Part shown: positions 33,286 to 41,650 of the stretch, in pieces
Position numbering within the stretch: position 1 is the stretch's first letter
How the letters are laid out: every line of letters begins with the position of its first letter
Assembly: GCF_013031405.1 (NCBI RefSeq)
Contig: NZ_WPZY01000001.1
Coordinates: forward strand, 62,001-126,000
DNA: 64,000 nucleotides
Source of the DNA: Ruegeria sp. HKCCD8929
GTDB lineage: Bacteria > Pseudomonadota > Alphaproteobacteria > Rhodobacterales > Rhodobacteraceae
Direction of reading: 5' to 3'
Translations under genes and position numbers: made by a program
The notes under the pieces: generated by a model
The model's database searches: none
The model's input: only the letters and a program-made list of their open reading frames with translations
Told to the model about the DNA's origin: nothing

Positions 33286-35217
33286 ATGAGTTTGACGTCA
33301 GATCAGATGGAATTGCGCGAAGGCGATATTCGCAAGCACTATCCGGCAGCGACCGCTTTACTGAACGGGTTCGAACACGCACCGCGTATTGCCAAGGCCG
33401 TTGAAGCGCCGGTCGAACGATCTCCGGGGGTTTCAACCGGTCGCAGGTTTCGGTCCACGACACCGGGGCTAGTGACACGGCGCACTGCGCGCGCGGATGG
33501 GGTGCATCTGGTCGAACGGATCGAAGCGTCGGATGAAGGCGACACGCTGGTCTCGCCGCCTCAGGCGACCACACAACAGGCGATCCGCCGCGCCATCGCC
33601 ATCGCTCTAGCCGTGGCTGAGGCTTATGCGGAACAGACTCCGTTGGCAGACCTCAAACGCGCAAATCTCGCCGGAGATCTGCCTGCCGCGCGCAAGACCG
33701 AATTCTCAGAACTGCTGACGGCTGAGGCTCTGATAACTTCGCACACGTTCGGCAACGCACTGGCCTATCTGATGTCCTCGCATCTGGGTGAAATCACGGT
33801 CGAAATCGGTGAGATCGAAGAAGTTCTGACCGACAACGGCCAACTCGCCCTGCACGGTGCTTTGTGGGAGCTGGATCAAACGCTAGCCAAACACGCCCCA
33901 GACGACGCACACCTAATCGCGGCAACCAGTGCATATGCTGAGCAATTGATGGAGAAAGCCGCCCTGCGCTCGCAGACGGCTGGCCATCTGGCCTCGTTCC
34001 AGAACGTCGCGTGGCATATCGAGGCCGATGACCTGACGATCAGGGGTTTCGAACCGGCCTCAAAAGCCAAATCCACCACCCTGACGATGACGTTCAAGAA
34101 ACCGAACGAGGTGGTGGGCAACCATATCGCCAAGTATCAGGCGATGAAGCTGGCCAAGATGGTGATGGCCTACGACTTTGACCGCCGCCTGAACCCGTTC
34201 GCGGAACTCGGCGGGTTCATCTTTACCTTCATGGGCGACGGCAAACCGGGCACCGGCAAGACAACCCTGATCCAGATGATGGCGGGGCTGATCCACGACT
34301 ACTGCCAGAACGCGGGCTATCCGTTCCGCTATCAGAACCTGAGCACCGACAATATCGACAGCTATCAGGGCAAATCCGGCCAGAACGCCAAGGCCTTCAT
34401 CAACACGATCATCGACCCCTCGGTCATCGGTTTCGGCACCATCGACGACATCGACCAGCTGGCGGGCAAACGCGGCGACCGGCAGTCCAGTGCAGGGCAA
34501 CTGGAAATCACCGCCGTGCTGATGGAGAGCTTTGCGGGCGCCAATACCGTCGTACGGGGCAACTGCACCTTTGGCATGTTCTCGAACTACCCCGAGAATG
34601 TGGACGATGCCCTGCGCCAGCGGGCGGGTGCTCGATTCCTGGTGGACGGGCCGCAAACGCGCGAGGATTACATCGACATCCTGCACCTGCTGATGGGCCG
34701 CAACCACGACATCCCGCTGGGTGAGCACGACGCCTATGCCGCGCAGGAGATCAAGAAGGCCGTCGCCGCCAGTTTCGAAAGCCACGCCCGCCCGCATGAG
34801 GACGCTCTGTTGCAGGTCTATGACCGGGTCTCCGGCGATATCGGCCAGATGGACACCATCGCCAAGCTGGGCACTTACCTCAAGGCGATCCAACAGGCGG
34901 ATGAGCGCTTTACCGGCCGCGCGATCAAGAACATCACCGACGCGGTCAAGGTCCGCGCGATGGATTTCGAACTGCCCGACGAGTGGATGGAAAACCCCGA
35001 CCTGTTCCTGTTCCGCGACTACGACACCAAGAAGGCGATGATCGAGGATCTGCGCCAACCGATCACGGTCGAGATGGTGATACAAGAGATCAACCGCTAC
35101 GCCGACAGCGAGTTCCGCTACGCCGACAAGAGCGACGAGGTCGCCATCGAGAACGCCGTCCGCGAGATGGGCCGGATGGAAGAGGCCAAGCGGCGGTATT
35201 TGGAGGGGAAGGGATGA
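33286..35217 (+). CDS. AAA-family ATPase, core of the uncharacterised cluster
   Basis: In this 643-aa protein residues 1-300 form a helical, unassigned N-terminal region. The ATPase core has Walker A GDGKPGTGKTTL (residues 317-328), a Walker B-like IGFGTIDDIDQ (381-391), a sensor-1 region NCTFGMFSNYPENVDDALRQRAGARF with an Asn and candidate arginine fingers, and a helical lid (about 470-600). The arrangement fits a classic AAA module that remodels or disassembles a protein substrate using ATP. No protease, VWA or transmembrane domain is fused to it. It is flanked by repeat elements on both sides. Partners are probably the coiled-coil and DUF6638-like proteins of the same operon (inference). 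Confidence 0.88.
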   Translation: MSLTSDQMELREGDIRKHYPAATALLNGFEHAPRIAKAVEAPVERSPGVSTGRRFRSTTPGLVTRRTARADGVHLVERIEASDEGDTLVSPPQATTQQAIRRAIAIALAVAEAYAEQTPLADLKRANLAGDLPAARKTEFSELLTAEALITSHTFGNALAYLMSSHLGEITVEIGEIEEVLTDNGQLALHGALWELDQTLAKHAPDDAHLIAATSAYAEQLMEKAALRSQTAGHLASFQNVAWHIEADDLTIRGFEPASKAKSTTLTMTFKKPNEVVGNHIAKYQAMKLAKMVMAYDFDRRLNPFAELGGFIFTFMGDGKPGTGKTTLIQMMAGLIHDYCQNAGYPFRYQNLSTDNIDSYQGKSGQNAKAFINTIIDPSVIGFGTIDDIDQLAGKRGDRQSSAGQLEITAVLMESFAGANTVVRGNCTFGMFSNYPENVDDALRQRAGARFLVDGPQTREDYIDILHLLMGRNHDIPLGEHDAYAAQEIKKAVAASFESHARPHEDALLQVYDRVSGDIGQMDTIAKLGTYLKAIQQADERFTGRAIKNITDAVKVRAMDFELPDEWMENPDLFLFRDYDTKKAMIEDLRQPITVEMVIQEINRYADSEFRYADKSDEVAIENAVREMGRMEEAKRRYLEGKG

Positions 35218-35244
35218 GTTTCATACAGATGTTCCCGCAAACCA

Positions 35245-35294
35245 GCGCGGCTTTGCCGCGCAGCCCCCTCCCTCCCCCCCATGGGGAGGGGGCT
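35245..35294. repeat. Two G+C-rich hairpins after the AAA gene
   Basis: A 7-bp hairpin GCGCGGC-TTT-GCCGCGC (35245-35261) is followed at once by an 11-bp one pairing AGCCCCCTCCC (35262-35272) with GGGAGGGGGCT (35284-35294). Neither is followed by a T-run. They mark the junction where an A+T-rich gene begins and look like intergenic repeat units rather than a terminator. Confidence 0.7.
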
Positions 35295-35416
35295 AAACTG
35301 CTGAACATATGTATTAAGCAAAAAGCACCAATGAGCATCCCGGTAAGAGACGCGAATGAACTGATGGCATCTCAACCCTGTTCACCCAGAAATTTCAAAA
35401 TGTTGTGGAACTTCTG

Positions 35417-35956
35417 ATGAACTGGGTCGCTGCAGCAAATCTGTTTATATCCGAGAACAAGGCTTTGGTAGTAGCTGTTGGGGTTCCGGTGCTCACAGCT
35501 ATAGCAGCGGGCATCGTTTCATTTGTGACTACGACGATGAACCTGAAGGCGCAAAAGTTGGACCGGGCTCTTCAAAAGAAACTATGGGTTCTTGAGGCAA
35601 AAAAAAGAGAACTCTCAGATTTCAAATCGCTGTTGGCTCAGTTTGAGGCAACAGCTTTTCAAATGAGTATAGATCTTAAAACTGGCCTTAGCTCTGGAAC
35701 AGCAGGGCGCATCCCCAAAGAAGACGCTTCGAGTGCAATATTTCAGCTAATTCGCCTGATGGCGGAGATCAACCTTGTAACGACCTTCGAAGATCCTGAG
35801 GGTAACGAGCTGGAGCAAGCAATGAACGCCGAATTCGCTAGCGTTGTGAATGGAGTTCCAGTCGATGGAGTGTTACCCGAAAGGAGATTCGCGGCTGTAA
35901 GCGCACGAATAGTCGCACGGCTTGAAGGTCAGCTTTACCGAGAGGGCATTGCATGA
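35417..35956 (+). CDS. Membrane-anchored coiled-coil protein, A+T-rich insertion in the cluster
   Basis: A 179-aa protein with one N-terminal transmembrane helix (ALVVAVGVPVLTAIAAGIVSFVTTT, about residues 17-41), then a basic helical segment (LKAQKLDRALQKKLWVLEAKKRELSDFKSLLAQFEATAF) and a helical cytoplasmic domain. No family is recognised. Its base composition is clearly more A+T-rich than the flanking genes (for example a run of eight A near 35600), and G+C hairpins precede it, suggesting acquisition into an older operon. Its stop overlaps the next ATG by 4 nt, so it is now translationally coupled to the next gene. ATG 35417 is preferred to GTG 35405. Confidence 0.75.
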   Translation: MNWVAAANLFISENKALVVAVGVPVLTAIAAGIVSFVTTTMNLKAQKLDRALQKKLWVLEAKKRELSDFKSLLAQFEATAFQMSIDLKTGLSSGTAGRIPKEDASSAIFQLIRLMAEINLVTTFEDPEGNELEQAMNAEFASVVNGVPVDGVLPERRFAAVSARIVARLEGQLYREGIA

Positions 35957-37293
35957 TCCGCCTCATCGAAAAAGGCTTGATGTTTGGCAACCTCGTCCAC
36001 ATCTCCAGCCCGGCTCTGGTCGAGCGGTATAACCGCGCGCTGCAGCATCTGGCGGGCAAAACAACGGCGCTGACGGATTTCCATGTCGATATCTCGGGCT
36101 ATTCGCCGGAGGTGGGGATTGAGCTGGAGGACGATCTCTACCTCAACCCCAACGGGGTCAACCGGCAATTCATCCTGCTGACGACCGAGCAGAAACGCGC
36201 GCCTCTGCTGAACGTCAAATTCTCGACCTCGCGCGATATCCTGCGCGAATTCATCGAGATGAACGAAGCGCAGTTGTTCGCCCTGACCGCCACCGATGCG
36301 GTGGCCGGCGAGTTGGTGAACTCGGTCATCAAACTCACCTCGGCCCGCGACCTGTTCAACCTGCAAAAGATCGAGATCGAGGCCGACACCGCGGGCGGCA
36401 CCCTGCGCAAGGCCGAGCAACTGGCGGGCATGGTCGAGCGGTTCAAAACCGAAGAGGACGCCTGGTTCGACGACGTGCTGATCGCGCAGATGATCGACAC
36501 GGCGAAACAGACCGGAGACGTGACCCGCAATCCGGTGCGGCTGAAACACACCGTGTTCGAGCAGCGCAGTTTCTGGACCGCGCATTACGGCGGGCTGTAC
36601 CTGTTCCCCGATCTTGACCACCCGGCGATGATCTGTTCCGGCGAAGAGCCCGAAGGCGAGATGCCGGTCAAATATGTCTTTGACCTGTCGCAGCGGAACC
36701 GTATCGCCAAGTTCTTTGACTACAACGATCTGGTCGAGCCCATCGTCAAGGCGCGCGGGATCGACGCTGCCGCGATCCTGCAGCAAAAGATGGATTTCAT
36801 CACCATCGACACCGCCGCCAATGCCGGGCTTGACCTGACCGGGCTCGACCGCAGCGATATGCGGCGGCTGGCGCGCAACCATGCGGACCGGTTGCCCGAG
36901 GCGTATCACGGGCTGGCGCAGCTCTTGCGCTGGGCCAGCGATGGCGGGGCGTGGCCGCGCATCACCTCGGACCATCCGGCCTATTTCTACACGCTGCGCG
37001 CCGCCGACACGCCCCAGCGCGATCTGGTCAACATGCTGCTGGCGGAACTGGCGCCGCTGGACGTGCGCCAGCTGTTCATCTGCCACAAGGAGCTGTTCTA
37101 TCGCACCTACGCCGCCTGGCCCGAGGCCAAGAAGGCCTTCGTTGCCGATTTCCTTGCGCGCGAGTATCAGGTGGACAAGGCAGGCGCCCGCGCCGCACTG
37201 TTCGGACACGAGCAGGATATGAGCGGCGATGACCGCGCGTCCGAGCAGGTCATCCGCCGGGTCGGCCCCTGGGGCGCGATAAGGAGGGGCTGA
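35953..37293 (+). CDS. DUF6638-like conserved protein of the AAA cluster
   Basis: This 446-aa soluble protein resembles what I recall as the DUF6638 family, found mostly in Rhodobacteraceae. Visible features are LIEKGLMFGNLVHISSPALVERYNRALQHLAGKTT at the N-terminus, TDFHVDISGYSPEVGIEL, a central domain with FWTAHYGGLYLFPDLDHPAMICSGE, and a C-terminal helical part (LRAADTPQRDLVNMLLAELAPLDVRQLFICHKELFYRTY). No catalytic motif is evident and no function is known. It is joined to its neighbours by ATGA upstream and a 1-nt gap downstream, so it belongs to the same transcript. Confidence 0.82.
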   Translation: MIRLIEKGLMFGNLVHISSPALVERYNRALQHLAGKTTALTDFHVDISGYSPEVGIELEDDLYLNPNGVNRQFILLTTEQKRAPLLNVKFSTSRDILREFIEMNEAQLFALTATDAVAGELVNSVIKLTSARDLFNLQKIEIEADTAGGTLRKAEQLAGMVERFKTEEDAWFDDVLIAQMIDTAKQTGDVTRNPVRLKHTVFEQRSFWTAHYGGLYLFPDLDHPAMICSGEEPEGEMPVKYVFDLSQRNRIAKFFDYNDLVEPIVKARGIDAAAILQQKMDFITIDTAANAGLDLTGLDRSDMRRLARNHADRLPEAYHGLAQLLRWASDGGAWPRITSDHPAYFYTLRAADTPQRDLVNMLLAELAPLDVRQLFICHKELFYRTYAAWPEAKKAFVADFLAREYQVDKAGARAALFGHEQDMSGDDRASEQVIRRVGPWGAIRRG

Positions 37294-37294
37294 C

Positions 37295-37561
37295 ATGTTC
37301 GGAGTGATGCGGCTGGTTCTGGTTCTGCTGGTGGTGCAGACGATTGCCTATGTGGCCCTGTCGCTCTATTCCCGCGCTGTGCGGCGCGGCAAGCTGAGGG
37401 CGCGCTGGCGGGAGAAAGGCCGGACCGGGGATGAAGAGGCGTTCGTGGTGCGCGGGCTCAAGGCCTATGACAGCTCGTTCCGCCGCAAGCTGATCCTCGG
37501 GGTCTTTATCGTGCCGTGGGTTGCGATTGCGGCCCTGATCTATGTTGTGAATTTCATGTGA
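37295..37561 (+). CDS. Small two-helix membrane protein of the AAA cluster
   Basis: An 88-aa protein with a hydrophobic helix at each end (VMRLVLVLLVVQTIAYVALSLY and LILGVFIVPWVAIAALIYVV) joined by a basic loop (RRGKLRARWREKGRTGDEEAFVVRG). The positive loop predicts that both termini face the periplasm and the loop the cytoplasm. No family is known to me. It begins 1 nt after the previous stop and ends 11 nt before the next gene, within a continuous operon. Confidence 0.78.
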   Translation: MFGVMRLVLVLLVVQTIAYVALSLYSRAVRRGKLRARWREKGRTGDEEAFVVRGLKAYDSSFRRKLILGVFIVPWVAIAALIYVVNFM

Positions 37562-37572
37562 GGACCCGGACC

Positions 37573-38217
37573 ATGGGCTATGTCAAATGGGCGTTCATCC
37601 TGATCTTCTGGATCACCCTTGGCGCGTTCCTGCAATACACGCTGCCGCAGCATGACGTGGTGCGGATCGTCAACACCTATGAGGAACGGCAAGAGCTGAA
37701 CGACTGGACCCGCATCTTTTGGGCGGTGCCGGACGATCAGTCGGCAAACCTAATCAACCGGGATGTGCAGTTCATTCAGGCGGTGCGGGCCAACGGACGC
37801 CCTATCGTCTACCGCAACGAGGATACCGGCTGGAGCTGGCCGCCCTATTTCAAGTTTGACACCGCCAACCTGTATACCGAGGCCAACGATGCGATCTCGA
37901 CCAAGGATGCGCCGGAATGGGTCTCGGTTGCGCATTACGGCTGGCGCAACGAGTTCCTGTCGATCTTCCCCAATGCGGTGTCGATCAAGCCGGTCGAGGG
38001 GCCGGATGTGCGCATCATCCCGTGGTTCAACATCATCTTCCTGATCATCTTCTTCGCCATCCTCTGGGCGATCTGGGTCCGCTGGCGCCGGTTCCGCGCG
38101 GCGCGGATCGACCCGATGATCGAAAATGTCGAGGACGGGTTCTATGCCGCCGGTGAGGCGATCGACGAGCGCCGCGGCCGCTTCCGCCGCTGGCTGGACA
38201 GCTGGAAGTCGAAATAG
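37573..38217 (+). CDS. DUF1523 family membrane protein, last gene of the AAA cluster
   Basis: The 214-aa protein has an N-terminal helix (YVKWAFILIFWITLGAFL), a periplasmic domain of about 120 residues (LPQHDVVRIVNTYEERQ, VYRNEDTGWSWPPYFKFDTANL, VSVAHYGWRNEFLSIFPNAVSIKPV) and a second helix (IIFLIIFFAILWAIWVRW) with a basic C-terminal tail. The periplasmic core is the DUF1523 signature. The family is common in Rhodobacteraceae and has no known function. ATG 37573 is preferred to an earlier in-frame codon because the transmembrane helix starts there. It gives the cluster a periplasmic sensing or anchoring part (inference). Confidence 0.85.
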   Translation: MGYVKWAFILIFWITLGAFLQYTLPQHDVVRIVNTYEERQELNDWTRIFWAVPDDQSANLINRDVQFIQAVRANGRPIVYRNEDTGWSWPPYFKFDTANLYTEANDAISTKDAPEWVSVAHYGWRNEFLSIFPNAVSIKPVEGPDVRIIPWFNIIFLIIFFAILWAIWVRWRRFRAARIDPMIENVEDGFYAAGEAIDERRGRFRRWLDSWKSK

Positions 38218-38280
38218 GCTCTTGACCCTCCCCCTGCTGGAACGCCGAGAACCGGGTTCAGCAGATGTGAGGAGTGCAGC

Positions 38281-38706
38281 GTGAAGAGAATCGCAGTGAT
38301 CGTCGTGGTGCTGGCCGGTTTGGCCTGGGCCTATCTGTGGAACAGGGCGCAGCCGACTGGTTCAGATGCGGCGCCTGCCGACGGGGCCGCGATGGCATCG
38401 GTCAGCCTACCGGACAGCTATTCGGGGAATGCGCAGATCGGTGCCCGCGTGTACGAAGCCAAATGCGCCTCCTGTCATGGCGAGAATGCGCAGGGGCAGC
38501 AGGGTGTGGCACCGCCGTTGATCCACAAGATCTACGAGCCATCTCATCACGGGGACGAGGCATTCCAGCGGGCCGTAGCACTTGGTGTGCAGGCGCATCA
38601 CTGGCCCTTTGGCAACATGCCCCCGGTCGAGGGGCTTTCCCGGGGCGACGTCGCCATGATCGTCGCCTATATTCGGGAGACCCAACAGGCCAATGGCATC
38701 CAATAG
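38281..38706 (+). CDS. Membrane-anchored class I cytochrome c
   Basis: A 141-aa protein with an uncleaved N-terminal helix (IAVIVVVLAGLAWAYLW) and one heme-c site CASCH (Cys62, Cys65, His66); the likely axial Met is in HHWPFGNMPPVEG. It starts at GTG with GGAG upstream. It lies 9 nt before copC, so it forms one operon with copC and copD. In this context it may pass electrons to or from a periplasmic copper enzyme; the direct partner is not visible. Confidence 0.88.
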   Translation: MKRIAVIVVVLAGLAWAYLWNRAQPTGSDAAPADGAAMASVSLPDSYSGNAQIGARVYEAKCASCHGENAQGQQGVAPPLIHKIYEPSHHGDEAFQRAVALGVQAHHWPFGNMPPVEGLSRGDVAMIVAYIRETQQANGIQ

Positions 38707-38715
38707 GGGGTCGCT

Positions 38716-39054
38716 ATGAAACAGGTTCTGATTGCCGCTCTGATGGTACTGATTGCAATGCCGGCGCTGGCGCATTCAGTGATCAAAGAAAGTGCTCCAG
38801 CCGATGGGGACGTGCTGGCCGAGATGCCGTCGCAAGTGGTGCTGACCTTCACCAAGAAGATCCGCCTGACCCGTGTGGAACTGACGCTCGGGGACAGCGG
38901 CACGTCGCTGGATTTGAGCGAACACAAGGGGTTTGGCACCGAATTCATGCTGCCGGTCGATGTGTCCGGCACCGGGCTGTTCCAGGTGGACTGGCGGGGC
39001 TTGGGCGAGGATGGGCACGTCATGCAGGGCGAGTTCGGGTTCGAAGTGAAGTAA
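38716..39054 (+). CDS. copC: Periplasmic copper-binding protein CopC
   Basis: A signal peptide (LIAALMVLIAMPALA) cleaves before His, giving the mature start HSVIKESAPADGDVL. This N-terminal His, together with the Asp/His of the late EDGHVMQGEF motif, forms the Cu(II) site of CopC proteins. The Met-rich Cu(I) loop of plasmid-type CopC is absent, so it is probably a Cu(II)-only member. The 112-aa length is normal. It precedes copD by 7 nt, which supports copper delivery across the inner membrane. Confidence 0.92.
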   Translation: MKQVLIAALMVLIAMPALAHSVIKESAPADGDVLAEMPSQVVLTFTKKIRLTRVELTLGDSGTSLDLSEHKGFGTEFMLPVDVSGTGLFQVDWRGLGEDGHVMQGEFGFEVK

Positions 39055-39061
39055 GACCGGA

Positions 39062-39919
39062 ATGGATGTCTGGGCACTCAGCGCAATAGCTGTCGGTTTT
39101 CTGTTCTATGCCTCGGCGCTATTGGCGATGGGGCTCGTTGTCGTGGGCGCGTTTCTTGGGCCGTTTCCGGCGCAGGTGCAGGCTGCGACCACCCGACAGA
39201 TCGCGGTATGCGCCGTGCTGGCCCTGGTCCTGACTGCCTTAGGCTTCGCTCTGCGGGCAGCGGCGCTGACCGGAGACGCCTCGGGCCTGACCGATCCGGA
39301 AATGCTCATGCTGTTGTGGCAAACTCCGGTTGGCACCGAGTTGGTGCTGCGGGTTGCTGGTCTGGCGCTGATCCTGATCGGGTTGATAACGGGTCGGGGT
39401 CTGGACCTGATAGGGGCCGCCATTCTGATCGCCGCCTTCACACAGTCCGGCCATGTTGCCAGCGCAGACTGGTCAGGCCTGCGGGTTGCGCTGGGGCTGC
39501 ATCTTGCGGGGATCGCGTTCTGGATCGGGGTTCTGCCGCCGCTGCTCCGCCTAGCGCGGGAAGATATCTATTTCGAGGAGGCCGCCCGCGTCGGCCACCT
39601 GTTCGGCCAGATTGCTGCGGTGGTTGTGCCCCTGTTGCTGCTGGCCGGGTTGGTCATGGCCTGGGGTCTGCTCGGATCGTTGTCGGCCCTGACCTCGACC
39701 TATGGGCTGGTTCTGATTGGCAAGCTGGTATTGGTGTCCGTGCTGCTCGGCCTCGGCGCCGCCAACAAGCTGCGTTTTGTGCCGGCCATGCACCGGGGGG
39801 AGCGGCAGGCGGCGCGGCATCTCGCCCGCTCGGTGCGGTTGGAGATGTTTGTTGCCGCGGCCGTACTGCTGGTGACGGCAATCCTGACCGGTGGGCCCAG
39901 CCTGCCCGAGCCGGTCTGA
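39062..39919 (+). CDS. copD: Copper import membrane protein CopD
   Basis: The 285-aa protein has about eight hydrophobic helices, as expected of CopD. Conserved residues include FTQSGHVASADWSGLRVALGLHLAGIAFWIGVLPPLLRLA, with His residues placed for copper passage, and KLVLVSVLLGLGAANKLRFVPA. It is thought to take Cu from CopC into the cytoplasm. It closes the cytochrome c-copC-copD operon; the next gene is convergent, 6 nt away. Confidence 0.92.
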   Translation: MDVWALSAIAVGFLFYASALLAMGLVVVGAFLGPFPAQVQAATTRQIAVCAVLALVLTALGFALRAAALTGDASGLTDPEMLMLLWQTPVGTELVLRVAGLALILIGLITGRGLDLIGAAILIAAFTQSGHVASADWSGLRVALGLHLAGIAFWIGVLPPLLRLAREDIYFEEAARVGHLFGQIAAVVVPLLLLAGLVMAWGLLGSLSALTSTYGLVLIGKLVLVSVLLGLGAANKLRFVPAMHRGERQAARHLARSVRLEMFVAAAVLLVTAILTGGPSLPEPV

Positions 39920-39925
39920 GGTCGG

Positions 39926-41503
39926 TCAATCGCTGAACAGGTAGTCTATCTGCATCACCTGCATGGCGTGTTCCTCGGTGATGGACAGGAACTGCGCCAG
40001 CTGTTCGGCGTTTTCCTCGCGTGAGCGGGTTTCACTGATCCGGCCGACATTGGCAAAGCCTCCGCTGCGGATCTGGTCGGATTCAAACGCAATATCGTTG
40101 CGAATGGTGGGCAGCAGGCGCTCGAGCGCCGCCGGGGCCGTCTGCTCTCCGGCCAGCCCGACCCGCTGGGCGTGCCCGGCGAGATAGTCGTCGGAATACT
40201 CGCATTCGATCTCGAGCAGCCGGGTCGTCGCGGCGTCCGAGCAGAAATCGTGCATCAAATCGGTGCTGGACGGGTCGAGGCAGATGATCATCCGGTCCGT
40301 GTTGAAATAGTCAAAGAGCATCCGCAGCAGCGATCTGCGATGGCGCTGGCGCTTTTGCAGGGTGGTCTGAATACCGCCCAGATCTGGCAGCGCGGTATCC
40401 TCTTCGTTGAAGAGATACTCGATCGCGGGTACGTTGCTGACCTGCGTAACCTGATCCAGCAACCGCTTGGCCACGTGCCATTTCTTGCAGATCACGATCA
40501 TCAATTCGCGTTCCGGGCCCAACGTATTCTCGGTCTCCCAGAATCTCTGCGCGAAACGACGCCCGATCCGGCCCCGGCCCGCCAGAAACGCATAGAGCTT
40601 GCGCCCCTCGTTCGAAATCTGAAACTCGACGCCTTCCGAGGCATACAGATGACCCAGCCGTGTCTTCAGCTCAAGCGCCTCGGGGCTGATCTTGCGGGCA
40701 AACAGAAAGTCCTGACTGAGCAGCAGATCGTAGTGATCGTTGTAGAAGGTCAGCGGCATTCCGTAGTCCGAGAACATCAGGAAGGTCAGCGTTCTGCTTT
40801 CAACCTCGCGTTCGGGGATCAGGTGACGCACGAGGGTCTGGAAAAACGTCTCGTCCGGAATCCAGGTGCTGGCAAAAAACCGCATCACGTCACGCCGGTC
40901 GCGGGTGAAATCCAGTATCTGCTCTATGGTGCGCCGCCGCAGGCACCACCATTGGCTGCCGATCATGACCTGGATGTCGGCAGGCACGTCGCGGGTCAGG
41001 CCGAACCGCTTCTGCAGGTTATAGGCGGTGTAGAACCACCATTTCTGAGTGCGTTCATTGAAATAGTGGCGATAGATCAGCCGGTCCTCCTTCATACCGG
41101 TCTTGATCCAGTTGCTTTCAAAGAAATCGTAGCTTTCGATGAAATCCTTGTCCTGGGCATCGAGGAAGTTGTGCGTGTACTCGGCGGTCTTGATGGCCAT
41201 GCAATCGCCCGAGAGCATGTAGAAATGCGTAACCCTTGGAAACGCGTCAACCGCCGCTTCGATCGCATGAAGTGTCGCCTCGACCAGCGACCACTCCCCC
41301 CAGCCGCATTTGATCCGCTTGCGGGCAAAGGTGACGTTCGGATTGTCCGCCAGCGCATCGACGATGCGCTTGTAGTCGGCAGAGCGCGCCCGTGCGTCGA
41401 AATGGATCGACATGCAATCGCCCACTGCCGTAAGCTGCTCGGCCTGCGTTATAATCGCATCCGGGTCCTTGTGGCACAAAAGGATATAGGCAACTTTCGC
41501 CAT
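39926..41503 (-). CDS. GT14-like (core-2/I-branching) glycosyltransferase with DUF5928 C-terminal domain
   Basis: The 525-aa protein starts AKVAYILLCHKDPDAIITQAEQL, and residues 1-290 match the Branch/beta-1,6-N-acetylglucosaminyltransferase type (SIHFDARARSADY, HFYMLSGDCMAIKT, QVMIGSQWWCLRRRTI, TWIPDETFFQTLV with the catalytic-region Glu). The rest is the DUF5928 region known from Rhodobacteraceae, with IICLDPSSTDLMHDF and a YSDDYL motif. It probably adds a sugar to a surface polysaccharide or cell-wall glycan. It is divergent from a sulfotransferase gene, suggesting that the two modify the same glycan. The acceptor is unknown. Confidence 0.85.
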   Translation of the reverse strand: MAKVAYILLCHKDPDAIITQAEQLTAVGDCMSIHFDARARSADYKRIVDALADNPNVTFARKRIKCGWGEWSLVEATLHAIEAAVDAFPRVTHFYMLSGDCMAIKTAEYTHNFLDAQDKDFIESYDFFESNWIKTGMKEDRLIYRHYFNERTQKWWFYTAYNLQKRFGLTRDVPADIQVMIGSQWWCLRRRTIEQILDFTRDRRDVMRFFASTWIPDETFFQTLVRHLIPEREVESRTLTFLMFSDYGMPLTFYNDHYDLLLSQDFLFARKISPEALELKTRLGHLYASEGVEFQISNEGRKLYAFLAGRGRIGRRFAQRFWETENTLGPERELMIVICKKWHVAKRLLDQVTQVSNVPAIEYLFNEEDTALPDLGGIQTTLQKRQRHRRSLLRMLFDYFNTDRMIICLDPSSTDLMHDFCSDAATTRLLEIECEYSDDYLAGHAQRVGLAGEQTAPAALERLLPTIRNDIAFESDQIRSGGFANVGRISETRSREENAEQLAQFLSITEEHAMQVMQIDYLFSD

Positions 41504-41650
41504 TCTCGAAACGATGGCCCCTGTTTCTGCTCCTGAATGGCTTTGATAAAGCCGATCAGCAATTGAATAAACAGGATTTCTTTGGTTTTTTGATGCGGGC
41601 AGGCCTGTGGCTCAGTTCGTGAGCAAGAAAAGAAGAAGGAGGCGCGGCGC

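Noticed and set aside
35935..37296. 453-aa minus-strand frame opposite the DUF6638-like gene
   Set aside because: The plus-strand gene has coupled junctions and a protein-like sequence; the antisense one does not.
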